A stretch of DNA of 18,902 bases from JAVBMU01 sp031552185. GTDB taxonomy: Bacteria; Actinomycetota; Actinomycetes; Actinomycetales; Cellulomonadaceae. Positions 1 through 7,398 of this stretch are shown here, in pieces. The notes under the pieces were generated by a model, which did no database searches, was not told the origin of the DNA, and was given only the letters and a program-made list of their open reading frames with translations. How positions within the stretch are numbered: position 1 is the stretch's first letter; the number at the start of each line of letters is the position of its first letter. The translations under genes and the position numbers were made by a program. Location of the stretch: assembly GCA_031552185.1 (NCBI GenBank), contig JAVBMU010000002.1, forward strand, positions 1 to 18,902, given 5' to 3'.

Positions 1-2
1 TG

Positions 3-1268
3 ATTGTGGCGCCGGTGGATACGGCGTCGCCGTTGTCGGGGACGTTCTTGTTGGAGGACGGGGCGCAGTTCGTTTCGGCGGTGCAGTCCAGGGATTGGGT
101 CTCGGGTGGGATGGCCCTGTTCTCGGGGGCGATGGACACGCTGGCGGCGGTCTCCGATCCGTTGGGGACGTTGTTCGCGATGGGTCTGGGCTGGGTGTTG
201 GATCATGTGGAGCCGCTGAAGGGCTGGTTGAACGACCTGACGGGCAATGCCGGTGAGGTGGCCGCGTTCGCGGGCACCTGGACGAACATCCAGGGCCAGC
301 TCTCGCGCTGCCGGGAGGACCTGGCGACCTACGTGAACCGCGACCTTGAGGGCATGCACGGGCAGGCGGTGGACGCCTACCGGGCGTTGCAGTCCGACGT
401 GGCCGAGCATTTAGGAGGGGCCGGGCAGTGGGCCGGCGCGATGGCGACCGCCCTGGAGGTGTGCTCCACCTTGGTGCAGATCGTGCACGACGTGGTGCGC
501 GACGCGATCGCCCAAATCGCCGGCGCGATCTGCTCCTACGCCGTCGAACTCGTCATCACCCTGGGCGCGGCCACCCCGCTGATCATCGAACAAGCCACCA
601 CCCGCGCCGCGGCCCTGACCGCCCGGGTCTCGACCTACGTCGACAACCTCCTGTCCAGCTTCAAGGCCGTCCGCAAGCTCATCGACAAGCTGAACGACCT
701 CCTTCGTCGGTTCCGGCACCGGTTCGACGGACTGCTCAAAGGCCGGCCGCGCGAGCACACAGAGAGGGTGATCACATACGAACGGCTCGCCGCCAGGCGG
801 TATATGCCGGAGCACCGGCAGAGAATGTTCCGCGGTTCGGCGTTCAACTGGAAACACAACTACCGTTACGAGGCCCACGAGGTGTGGCTCGACCAACTGG
901 ACGAGAGCGGCAACCGGGCTGGTCGGGTTCGCGTTGACGCCTACACCCCCGGCGACGTCGTGGTCTCGCGCAAGAACACCCAACTTGCCGAGGTGAACGT
1001 CGACACCGCGCGGGGGTATATCCGCGAGTCGGCCGATACGTACGCGCCCCAGGACCCGCGTCTGGTGATCTCCGACACACCTGGTAATCGCGCGCAATCC
1101 GCGCTCCAAGGGGAGATTGGCCAGTCGCTGGACGGCAGGTCAGTGCTGGAGATTCCGGTGCAGAAGAAACCGATCCCGCGTGAGATACTCGAATACGCCG
1201 CTGCCCAGGGCGTGACCTTGCGCGATGTCAAGGGGCGAGTGTATCGATTACCTGAAGGAGGTGGCTGA
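3..1268 (+). CDS. WXG-type polymorphic toxin with restriction-endonuclease-fold-like C-terminus (5' end cut by window)
   Basis: The frame is open to the window edge, so the true start probably lies a few codons upstream; the first possible start visible is GTG at 6 (numbering below from there, 420 residues). Residues about 15-240 are mainly helical and alanine-rich, with a GTWTN element near 90-94. This resembles the long WXG100/type VII secretion N-terminal modules of actinobacterial polymorphic toxins. Residues about 285-415 form a separate basic domain with RVRVDAY (308-314), then SRKNTQLAEV (321-330) and a conserved-looking TARGYIRE stretch. I read this as a PD-(D/E)xK-like nuclease toxin of the restriction-endonuclease-fold toxin group (family memory; fold not tested). 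The stop shares one base with the ATG of the next gene, and four paralogous small genes follow, as expected for a toxin followed by immunity genes. The likely role is interbacterial antagonism. Toxin-like architecture is fairly secure; the exact nuclease family is not. Confidence 0.7.
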   Translation: MVAPVDTASPLSGTFLLEDGAQFVSAVQSRDWVSGGMALFSGAMDTLAAVSDPLGTLFAMGLGWVLDHVEPLKGWLNDLTGNAGEVAAFAGTWTNIQGQLSRCREDLATYVNRDLEGMHGQAVDAYRALQSDVAEHLGGAGQWAGAMATALEVCSTLVQIVHDVVRDAIAQIAGAICSYAVELVITLGAATPLIIEQATTRAAALTARVSTYVDNLLSSFKAVRKLIDKLNDLLRRFRHRFDGLLKGRPREHTERVITYERLAARRYMPEHRQRMFRGSAFNWKHNYRYEAHEVWLDQLDESGNRAGRVRVDAYTPGDVVVSRKNTQLAEVNVDTARGYIRESADTYAPQDPRLVISDTPGNRAQSALQGEIGQSLDGRSVLEIPVQKKPIPREILEYAAAQGVTLRDVKGRVYRLPEGGG

Positions 1269-1840
1269 TGGTGCCGGAAACCGAGTACGCGTACTCGGAT
1301 TTGTGGAATGACCTTACCGGCGCGCCTATCGCGGAGCACCGGTGGCTGACCGAGGCCGAGGCGAGGGCCGCCTTTCTCTCGGGGGTGGGTCTGGATGTGA
1401 TAAGAGTGTCCGGGCACCTTTCGGTCGACGCGGTGACACCATATTGGGCGGCCGGCTTCGGACGTGGCAAAGCGCCCAGAGTTCGCGTTCGATGGTACAA
1501 CCCGTCGCAATCACTCGTGCGCATGGCCGACTACAACAATATCGACGGTCGCCTCTTCAGGGGGCTCTCAGTAGATTATCGCTATCCGGATGACCGGCAT
1601 CGCTATTTCCAGTTCGATAGCCTGGCGACGGTAACCGTCCACTACCGCCCGGACGGCTGGATGCGGATCGACCACCGGGACAAGGTCAAGAAAATCAACC
1701 GCTCCGCCGAGAAGACCGGGGAACCCGTCGACAGCCTGTGGATGGACTTCCCCGCATTCGGCGACTGGGAACAACTCGGCGACATCAACTACGGCTTCCA
1801 CGACCTACCACCCCTCGGCGACTGGTACGACCTGCCATGA
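1268..1840 (+). CDS. Putative immunity protein, copy 1
   Basis: A 190-residue soluble protein with no signal peptide or membrane segment, starting at an ATG that overlaps the toxin stop (TGATG). It begins with TEYAYSDLWNDLTG, followed by an EHRWLTEAEARAA element. Its C-terminus from about residue 124 (YRPDGWMRIDHRDK onward) is nearly identical to copies 2 and 3. The middle (about residues 40-110) is the most different of the three. Position directly after a toxin, small size and tandem duplication suggest it is the cognate immunity protein for the upstream toxin, but I recognise no named family. It ends LGDWYDLP, and the stop overlaps the ATG of copy 2 (ATGA). Confidence 0.72.
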   Translation: MVPETEYAYSDLWNDLTGAPIAEHRWLTEAEARAAFLSGVGLDVIRVSGHLSVDAVTPYWAAGFGRGKAPRVRVRWYNPSQSLVRMADYNNIDGRLFRGLSVDYRYPDDRHRYFQFDSLATVTVHYRPDGWMRIDHRDKVKKINRSAEKTGEPVDSLWMDFPAFGDWEQLGDINYGFHDLPPLGDWYDLP

Positions 1841-2418
1841 ACACGGCAAACACCCTCCAGCCACCGACATACGCCTACTCGGACCGATGGAACGACCTGA
1901 CCGGAGCACCCATAGCGGAACACCGGTGGCTAACCGAGGACGAAGCGCGAGCCGCGTATCAGGCCGGGACCTACTTCGAGATCGTGCGTGTGGCCGAGCA
2001 CATCGGCCCCAATGCGGTGCGCGCACATTGGGCCGCCGGATTCCATCGACGCCTGAGGATTCGTCTTCAGTGGTTCAACCGCGCCCAATCGCTTGTGCGC
2101 ACGACCGACTACGACAACATCGGCGGACGCCTCTTTCGAGGACTCTCAAGGGACTATCGCTATCCGGATGACCGGCATCGCTACCTCCAGTTCGATAGCC
2201 TGGCGATGGTAACCGTCCGCTACCGCCCGGACGGCTGGATGCGGATCGACCACCGGGACAAGGTCAAGAAAATCAACCGCTCCGCCGAGAAGACCGGGCA
2301 ACCCGTCGACAGCCTGTGGATGGACTTCCCCGCATTCGGCGGCTGGGAACAACTCGGCGACATCAACTACGGCTTCCACGACCTACCACCCCTCGGCGAC
2401 TGGTACGACCTGCCATGA
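1837..2418 (+). CDS. Putative immunity protein, copy 2
   Basis: A 193-residue paralogue of copy 1, starting MNTANTLQPP at an ATG that overlaps the previous stop. It has a short N-terminal extension before the shared YAYSDRWNDLTG motif. The last 66 or so residues differ from copy 1 by only two substitutions (Q for E, and G for D in the PAFGGWEQ segment). The first 45 residues closely match copy 4, and the middle matches copy 3 better than copy 1. Copies 2 and 3 form exact 578-bp repeat units, counting from start to start. It is probably co-translated with its neighbours through the ATGA overlaps. Function is inferred as immunity from context only. Confidence 0.7.
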   Translation: MNTANTLQPPTYAYSDRWNDLTGAPIAEHRWLTEDEARAAYQAGTYFEIVRVAEHIGPNAVRAHWAAGFHRRLRIRLQWFNRAQSLVRTTDYDNIGGRLFRGLSRDYRYPDDRHRYLQFDSLAMVTVRYRPDGWMRIDHRDKVKKINRSAEKTGQPVDSLWMDFPAFGGWEQLGDINYGFHDLPPLGDWYDLP

Positions 2419-2996
2419 ACACGGCAAACACCCTCCAGCCACCGACATACGCCTACTCCGACCGATGGAACAGCCTAACCGGAACACCGACCCCGGAGCA
2501 CCGGTGGCTAGCGGAGAATGAAGCAAGGGCAGCATATCGGACGAGGGCCTACTTCGAAATCATCCGCGTGGCCGAGCACATCGGCTCTGATGCGGTGCGC
2601 GCGCACTGGGTCTCCGGATTCAGTCACGGGCCGTGGGTCCGCGTCCAGTGGTTCAATCGAGCCCAGTCACTCGTGCGTGAGACCGACTACAACAATCTCG
2701 GCGGCCGCCTCTTCCGCAGCGTCTCGGCGGATTACCGCTATCAGGATGACCAGCGTCGGTGCCCACGGTTCGAGAGCCTGGCGATGGTGACCGTGTTTTA
2801 TCGCCCGGACGGCTGGATGCGGATCGACCACCGGGACAAGGTCAAGAAAATCAACCGCTCCGCCGAGAAGACCGGGCAACCCGTCGACAGCCTGTGGATG
2901 GACTTCCCCGCATTCGGCGACTGGGAACAACTCGGCGACATCAACTACGGCTTCCACGACCTACCACCCCTCGGCGACTGGTACGACCTGCCATGA
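2415..2996 (+). CDS. Putative immunity protein, copy 3
   Basis: A 193-residue paralogue that starts with the same MNTANTLQPP as copy 2 and is again overlapped ATGA with both neighbours. Divergence is concentrated between residues about 25 and 125 (AENEARAAYRTRAYFEI, SVSADYRYQDDQRRCPRF), whereas the C-terminal segment is identical to copy 1 except for one residue. That mosaic pattern suits gene conversion of the 3' part together with diversification of a recognition region. No membrane or export signal is visible. It is called immunity by position; no family name is assigned. Confidence 0.7.
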   Translation: MNTANTLQPPTYAYSDRWNSLTGTPTPEHRWLAENEARAAYRTRAYFEIIRVAEHIGSDAVRAHWVSGFSHGPWVRVQWFNRAQSLVRETDYNNLGGRLFRSVSADYRYQDDQRRCPRFESLAMVTVFYRPDGWMRIDHRDKVKKINRSAEKTGQPVDSLWMDFPAFGDWEQLGDINYGFHDLPPLGDWYDLP

Positions 2997-3319
2997 ACAC
3001 GGCAAACACCATCCAGCCACCGACATACGCCTACTCCGACCGATGGAACGACCTGACCGGAGCACCCATAGCGGAACACCGGTGGCTGACCGAGGCCGAG
3101 GCGAGAGCCGCGTATCAGGCAGATGCTGCGCGACGGAACTTGATGGGATCTTGGAGCCAAACCGTGGTCGCGGGATACAGATTGATCCTGGCGAATTCGG
3201 TGGATAAGCGCGACGGCACGGCCGTCCAACTCACGCGCTCCGACGGTGCGCCTGTCGCCGAGGTTTTCGAAGATGGTCCGCTACGTCCGCTACGCTCCGG
3301 TTCTGGCGAACGGAGGTGA
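2993..3319 (+). CDS. Chimeric fourth immunity paralogue (shared N-terminus, unrelated C-terminus)
   Basis: A 108-residue protein whose first 43 residues (MNTANTIQPPTYAYSDRWND and the EHRWLTEAEARAAYQA segment) match copies 1-2 almost exactly. It then switches abruptly near position 3121 to an unrelated sequence with NLMGSWSQTVVAGYRLIL and GAPVAEVFEDGPLRP. The conserved YRPDGW...WYDLP C-terminus is absent. Either a new 3' domain was recombined onto the common start, or the tail of a different immunity gene was captured; it could also be a decayed copy. The start is at the usual ATGA overlap with copy 3. Its stop lies next to the start of cas6, so the toxin-immunity cluster runs straight into the CRISPR locus. 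Confidence 0.6.
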   Translation: MNTANTIQPPTYAYSDRWNDLTGAPIAEHRWLTEAEARAAYQADAARRNLMGSWSQTVVAGYRLILANSVDKRDGTAVQLTRSDGAPVAEVFEDGPLRPLRSGSGERR

Positions 3320-3321
3320 TC

Positions 3322-4026
3322 GTGCCGCAACGGTGGGTCGTGGGATTGCAGGGCATCGACCCCGCCCGGGTGACGCCCGCCCAGGCGCACGCCGTCGTCT
3401 CCAGCTGGGTCGACGACGGCCTCGCCGGTCACCGCACCTCCCCCAAGCCGTGGGCGATCACCCCCGTCTTCACGTTCGACGGCGTCGTCGCCCTCGAATT
3501 CGCCGCGCTTTCCGACGCCGCCGCCCGCACCTTCCGCCGGGCCGTGCGGCCCGGCGTGGCCTTGCGACTCGGCGCCCAGCGCGGCGAGGTATTGGCCGTC
3601 CGGCTGATCGCCGACGAGCCGTGGGCCGCCCTCGCCGACGGCGACGCGGCCCGCAAGTGGGCCGTCACCTTCGAAACGCCAACCACCTTCCGCCGGGGCT
3701 CGCGCTCCTCCCCCCTGCCCGACCCTGAATCCGTCGTCCGCTCCATGTCCAGCCGGTGGGAGGCCCTGGCCCCCGACGGCTGCGCCTTGCGCAGGCTCGG
3801 CCCAACCGACGTCCGATCCCTGTGGGTCAGCGACATCGCCGGACGCAACGAGGTCATCGACATTGGCGGCACTGTTGTGTCCGGCTTCCTCGGCTCCGTG
3901 CGTTATCGCGCCGACGACGACGCTGCTGCCCGTGTTTTCGGGGCGCTGCTGCGGTTCGGTCGGGTTGGTGGAGTTGGGGCGTACACCGCCCGGGGGCTGG
4001 GTGTGGTGCGGGTGGAGGAGCGGTAG
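3322..4026 (+). CDS. cas6: CRISPR pre-crRNA endoribonuclease Cas6
   Basis: A 234-residue RAMP-fold RNase expected to cut the repeat hairpin and release crRNAs. Visible family marks are the N-terminal H37 followed by KPWAITPV (42-49), matching the usual Cas6 His-then-KPF/KPW element; a central FETPTTF then PLPDP...W segment (117-146); and the C-terminal glycine-rich loop RVGGVGAYTARGLGVVRV (214-231). H37 is a plausible catalytic residue but this is not proven. I chose GTG 3322 because GGAGG at 3312-3316 lies 5 nt upstream; GTG 3316 is also in frame but overlaps that ribosome site. The gene stands alone before the leader of array 1, separate from the RT-Cas1 gene. Some other RT-Cas1 proteins carry a fused Cas6 domain, but this one does not. 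Confidence 0.88.
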   Translation: MPQRWVVGLQGIDPARVTPAQAHAVVSSWVDDGLAGHRTSPKPWAITPVFTFDGVVALEFAALSDAAARTFRRAVRPGVALRLGAQRGEVLAVRLIADEPWAALADGDAARKWAVTFETPTTFRRGSRSSPLPDPESVVRSMSSRWEALAPDGCALRRLGPTDVRSLWVSDIAGRNEVIDIGGTVVSGFLGSVRYRADDDAAARVFGALLRFGRVGGVGAYTARGLGVVRVEER

Positions 4027-4268
4027 CGGGTCGTCGCGCAGTCCGTCGATTGGAGAGGCGTCCCGCCTGACCTGCGCCGATCGAAGGACGAACGTCGGAA
4101 ACCGCATGGTTCGCCGATGACCCTCAAGGCCTCAATGCGTGCATAGCTCCCCACCAGCCCGAACGCCGCCCAAAGCCGGACTGCCAGGGCCGCCGCCGCG
4201 CTGCTGAGGCGCGCAGCGTGCAAGTGCTTGCCATCTACTCTGGTCAGAGAGCACGAATCGGCGGTAGG
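4027..4268 (+). promoter_or_regulatory. Leader of CRISPR array 1
   Basis: This gene-free stretch between cas6 and the first repeat is homologous to the region before array 2. Positions 4087-4116, including GCATGGTTCGCCG, match 7217-7246 at 26 of 30 bases and lie exactly 153 bp before the first repeat in both arrays. A GCGTGCA at 4137-4143 is also at equal offset, and the last 18 bp (GCACGAATCGGCGGTAGG) match at 17 of 18. It probably holds the array promoter and integration-directing sequence; I could not pick out a convincing -35/-10 pair. Confidence 0.75.
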
Positions 4269-5090
4269 GTCCGAAGTGCGGTCTCGCCGAAGGGCGAATA
4301 GAAACCCATGACAATCGAGGCACCCGTAGAGGAGGCGACACGTCCGAAGTGCGGTCTCGCCGAAGGGCGAATAGAAACTCGATGGAGAAAAACCCACCGA
4401 CGTCAGCAATCACAAGTCCGAAGTGCGGTCTCGCCGAAGGGCGAATAGAAACCCGTCGACTGACGGACCTGGTACTGCGTAACCACCGTCCGAAGTGCGG
4501 TCTCGCCGAAGGGCGAATAGAAACCGTGAACTGCGAAGTGCGCTGTACTCGGCTTGAATCGCGGTCCGAAGTGCGGTCTCGCCGGAGGGCGAATAGAAAC
4601 GCGAAGTTGACCGAATGAGCCAGCGGGTCATCGAGCTTGGCGTCCGAAGTGCGGTCTCGCCGAAGGGCGAATAGAAACATAGACGTCAGCCGCGCCGCCG
4701 TGCGTTGGCGGCGGTCCGAAGTGCGGTCTCGCCGAAGGGCGAATAGAAACGTGGCGCATCAGCTGGGCGTTGAGCTGGGCGAGGGGTCCGAAGTGCGGTC
4801 TCGCCGAAGGGCGAATAGAAACACTGGTTCGACCGACCCAGAGGCCGGTTCTTCGGGTCCGAAGTGCGGTCTCGCCGAAGGCGAATAGAAACTGTCGTAC
4901 CCCTCGGCATACGCCCACGGACAGGCGTCCGAAGTGCGGTCTCGCCGAAGGGCGAATAGAAACGTCCTCCACGAGGAGGACGATTTCGTGGGGGGGGCCG
5001 AAGTGCGGTCTCGCCGAAGGGCGAATAGAAACTTGCTACCACGGGGGAGATTGTCGTAGATCTTCTTCTTGTCCGAAGTGCGGTCTCGGC
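4269..5090 (+). CRISPR. CRISPR array 1 (11 full repeats, 1 truncated, 11 spacers)
   Basis: The repeat is 37 bp, starting GTCCGAAGTG and ending ATAGAAAC. Repeats start at 4269, 4342, 4416, 4488, 4564, 4642, 4714, 4786, 4857, 4927, 4996 and 5071. Spacers are 32-41 bp. Each repeat contains TCGCC-GAAG-GGCGA, a 5-bp stem with a four-base loop; cutting at the base of this stem would leave the 8-nt handle AUAGAAAC typical of type III crRNAs. Variants: the 4564 repeat has GCCGGAGG, the 4857 repeat lacks one G (36 bp), the 4996 repeat has GG for GT at its start, and the last (5071) matches only its first 18 bases before diverging, marking the leader-distal end. The array is read from the leader on the left, on the + strand. 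Confidence 0.98.
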
Positions 5091-5137
5091 GACCCCGACC
5101 ACACCCGACCGCTATGGCGCATTCCCCCGGAGGAGCG

Positions 5138-6857
5138 ATGCCCACGCTCATCGAAAGCGCATTGGCGCGCGATGCGTTGTCGCACGCCTGGCGCGAAATA
5201 CTTGATCGGTCCGACGACGACTCCGATCAAGTCTGCTGGGCCGTCGCCCATTTCGCGGAGAACGCGGAGGACCGCCTCGACGCGCTCGCGGCGGAACTGG
5301 ACGAGCGTCGCTACACACCGCGCCCGCTGCATCAAGTCGCGATCCCGAAGCCCTCGGGCGGATTGCGCCTGCTCGACGTTCCCGAGGTCCGGGATCGGAT
5401 TGTCGAGCGCGCCATCCTGAGCGTCATCACTCCGTGGGTCGATCCGCACCTCGGCCCGGCCTCGTTCGCCTACCGTCCGGGGCTGGGCGTCGGCGACGCT
5501 ATCCAGGCGGTGGTTCGCCTGCGCGAGGACGGCCTGGCGTGGGTGCTGCGCAGCGACGTCAACGACTGTTTCCCGAGCGTTCCGCGAGCGCTCGCCCTCG
5601 AACGACTCTTGACGCTGCTCCCGGATCGCACGCTCGACGCGCCAATCCGCGCCTTGGTCGCCCGCCGAACCGCGACCGTCCATGGCATGCGCGATGTCGT
5701 CGGGATTCCTCAGGGTGTTGCGCTTTCTCCCATGCTGGCGAATCTCGTACTCACGAACCTCGACGAAGCCTTCGCGGACGAGGGTATGCACCACGTCCGC
5801 TACGCCGACGATTTCGCGGTCTGTTGCCCGAGCCGGCACGTAGCCGAGCACGCTGCCGAGGTGGCTGCCCGCGCACTCAGGGGGATGAGCATGAAAATCT
5901 CGCCGAACAAGACCGAAATCATGGATTTCGCAACCGGATTTTGTTTCCTCGGGGAAGACTTCGGCCCGCGATACCCGCCGCTGCTGCCGGAACATCGAAT
6001 TGAGGAGCCGACCAGGAGGGTTGTGTATGTCGCCCGCCAGGGTAGCCGCCTCTTCACAGCGCAGGGCCGACTCGTTGTGGAAGACAAGGACGACCGGATT
6101 ATCCTGGACGTCCCCATGTCGCACGTGTCCCGAATCGTTTGCTTCGGCGCCGTCGGGGTCTCCTCCGGCGCGCGCTCGTGGGCGCTGTCCAAAGACGTCG
6201 ACACCGTGTTCATCTCACGTCGGGGAACCTACCTTGGCCAGCACATCAACGCCACCTCCCCGGCAGATGCGCTCCGCCGCCGCGATGCTGCCCGACGCGA
6301 ACACGTGCGACGAACTCATGGGCCTCGAAGGCATTGCGGCGCGCACCTATTTCCAGACACTTGGCGGCCTGATGCCACCCGAACTCGCGTTCGCCGAGCG
6401 TTCCCGGAGGCCACCGCTCGACGTTGTCAATGCCGCTCTCGGCTACGCCTATGCGATCCTGCTCGGCGAATGCGTCTCCGCTCTCGTCGCCAGCGGACTC
6501 GACCCGGCGGTGGGGCTGATGCACGCCGACCAGGACAACCGGCCCAGCCTCGCCCTCGACCTCATGGAGGAATTCCGGCCCTACGTGGTCGACCTCGCCG
6601 TCGCGCGGCAAGCTACCCGGGGCACCCTCACGGCCCAACACGGGCGACACGACGACGGCGTGCCCGGCGTCCTGCTTTCGAAGGCCGGGAAACTTGTCGT
6701 CACCGATGCCTACGAGAAGCGCCTGCTCCAGACCACGGGCGGCGCGCTGCCCAGGTTCTCCGGCAGCATTCGGCGGCACATCTATCGCCAGGCCCAGAAC
6801 GTCGCGGCCTTCGTCGCCGATCCGGGCCGCGGTTGGGTGGGTCTGTCATGGCGTTGA
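5138..6857 (+). pseudogene. cas1: Reverse transcriptase-Cas1 fusion, frameshifted with an internal Cas1 deletion
   Basis: The start is ATG 5138, with GGAGGAG 2 nt upstream. Residues about 65-275 are a group II intron-like RT: IPKPSGGLRLLD (69-80), motif A RSDVNDCF with D140, GIPQG (189-193) and the catalytic YADD (222-225), so the RT looks intact. From about 294 the Cas1 N-terminal beta domain follows (VSRIVCFGAVGVSSGARSWA, then VFISRRGTYLG at 357-367). Homology in this frame ends around ALRRR (6269-6283). It resumes one frame over at about 6264-6290 with the Cas1 catalytic domain: LMGLEG (metal-ligand Glu), GLMHAD (His) and LALDLMEEFRP (Asp), ending at 6857. Only about 38 residues separate YLG from LEG, where intact Cas1 proteins have roughly 80-90, and no NQ helix is seen. 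The most likely reading is a deletion of about 40-60 codons that also shifted the frame. The fusion would normally integrate spacers, possibly from RNA. The stop overlaps cas2. Confidence 0.85.
6263..6290 (+). other. Frameshift/deletion junction inside cas1
   Basis: Upstream codons read TSPADALRRR in the RT frame; downstream codons read QMRSAAAMLPDA in the next frame (+1). Both look Cas1-like and they overlap in this interval, which contains the short repeated run CGCCGCCGC. A deletion with endpoints here would explain both the frame change and the missing helical linker. No slippery heptamer typical of programmed frameshifting is obvious. Confidence 0.65.
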
Positions 6858-7132
6858 CCCTGCTGGCCGCGTACGACATTCGGGAGGACCGACGCCGCGC
6901 CCGCGTCGCGGCGACATTGCAGCGCTGGGGCGATCGAATCCAGGACTCGGTATTCGTCTGCCTCGTCGAGAACGAAGCCGTACCCGGCCTGGTCGAAGCC
7001 GTGCGCGCGATCATCGACGTCGAGACCGACTCGTTCCTGCTTCTGCGGCAGTGCGCAGCGTGCTGGGGCGAGCGCGTTACCGTGGGTCAGGGCGAACCAG
7101 AGCCGCCGACGCTCTATTGGGCGGTCGTGTGA
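6848..7132 (+). CDS. cas2: CRISPR adaptation protein Cas2
   Basis: A 94-residue protein of normal Cas2 length that forms the central dimer of the Cas1-Cas2 integrase. The N-terminal strand LLAAYDIREDRRRARVA carries the conserved Asp (residue 10), followed by the G-RIQDSVF signature (28-36: GDRIQDSVF) and an RQCA segment near 69. ATG 6848 overlaps the last 10 bases of cas1, so the two were probably translationally coupled. Unusually, cas2 is in the same frame as the RT portion of the upstream gene. That frame has no stop between 5138 and 7132, so reading straight through the cas1 lesion would enter Cas2. The Cas2 sequence itself looks intact. Confidence 0.93.
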   Translation: MALTLLAAYDIREDRRRARVAATLQRWGDRIQDSVFVCLVENEAVPGLVEAVRAIIDVETDSFLLLRQCAACWGERVTVGQGEPEPPTLYWAVV

Positions 7133-7398
7133 ACGGCGTCACCAGTGAGGAGTTGGCCGGAGGCCGCGGTCGCGGGTGGCGGGCGCGTCGCGCTTTCCGC
7201 GCGATCCGATCCGATGGACAAACGCCGGAATCTGCATGGTTCGCCGTCAGCCTCAGAAGGTGACTCGCGTGCACGTCCTCTGAGCTGCACGGACACCGCT
7301 CCCAGCCACTTCCGTCAGACATGCTGCGAGCGAGGGTACGACGGTGCGTGCGACCGCGCCACATCATCGCTGGCCAGGGGGCACGAATCAGCGGTAGG
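7133..7398 (+). promoter_or_regulatory. Leader of CRISPR array 2
   Basis: No gene is seen between cas2 and the first repeat. The stretch 7217-7246 with GCATGGTTCGCCG, GCGTGCA at 7267-7273 and the final GCACGAATCAGCGGTAGG (7381-7398) correspond to the array 1 leader at identical distances from the first repeat (153, 132 and 18 bp). Between these blocks the two leaders have diverged more. It is likely to contain the array promoter and the site recognised during spacer insertion. Confidence 0.75.

Larger units (their letters stand above)
1659..3120 (+). repeat. Tandem 578-bp immunity-gene repeat units
   Basis: The segments 1659-1840, 2237-2418 and 2815-2996 are nearly identical at DNA level. 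The following start regions 1837-1960, 2415-2510 and 2993-3115 are also closely related. The stops at 1840, 2418 and 2996 are exactly 578 bp apart. The central part of each unit is clearly more diverged. This is a recent tandem amplification with homogenised ends, able to expand or contract by recombination. Confidence 0.85.

Noticed and set aside
4269..5090. Open frames on both strands with repeated SEVRSRRRANRN or SIRPSARPHFG-type peptides
   Set aside because: These are translations of the CRISPR repeats and are not proteins.
5138..6000. Free-standing group II intron or retron RT
   Set aside because: The RT domain continues in frame into the Cas1 N-terminal domain and sits between CRISPR arrays next to cas2, so it is an RT-Cas1 fusion.
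6264..6290. Programmed ribosomal frameshift to join RT-Cas1 halves
   Set aside because: No slippery heptamer or obvious stimulatory structure is seen, and about 40-60 residues are missing, which frameshifting cannot explain.
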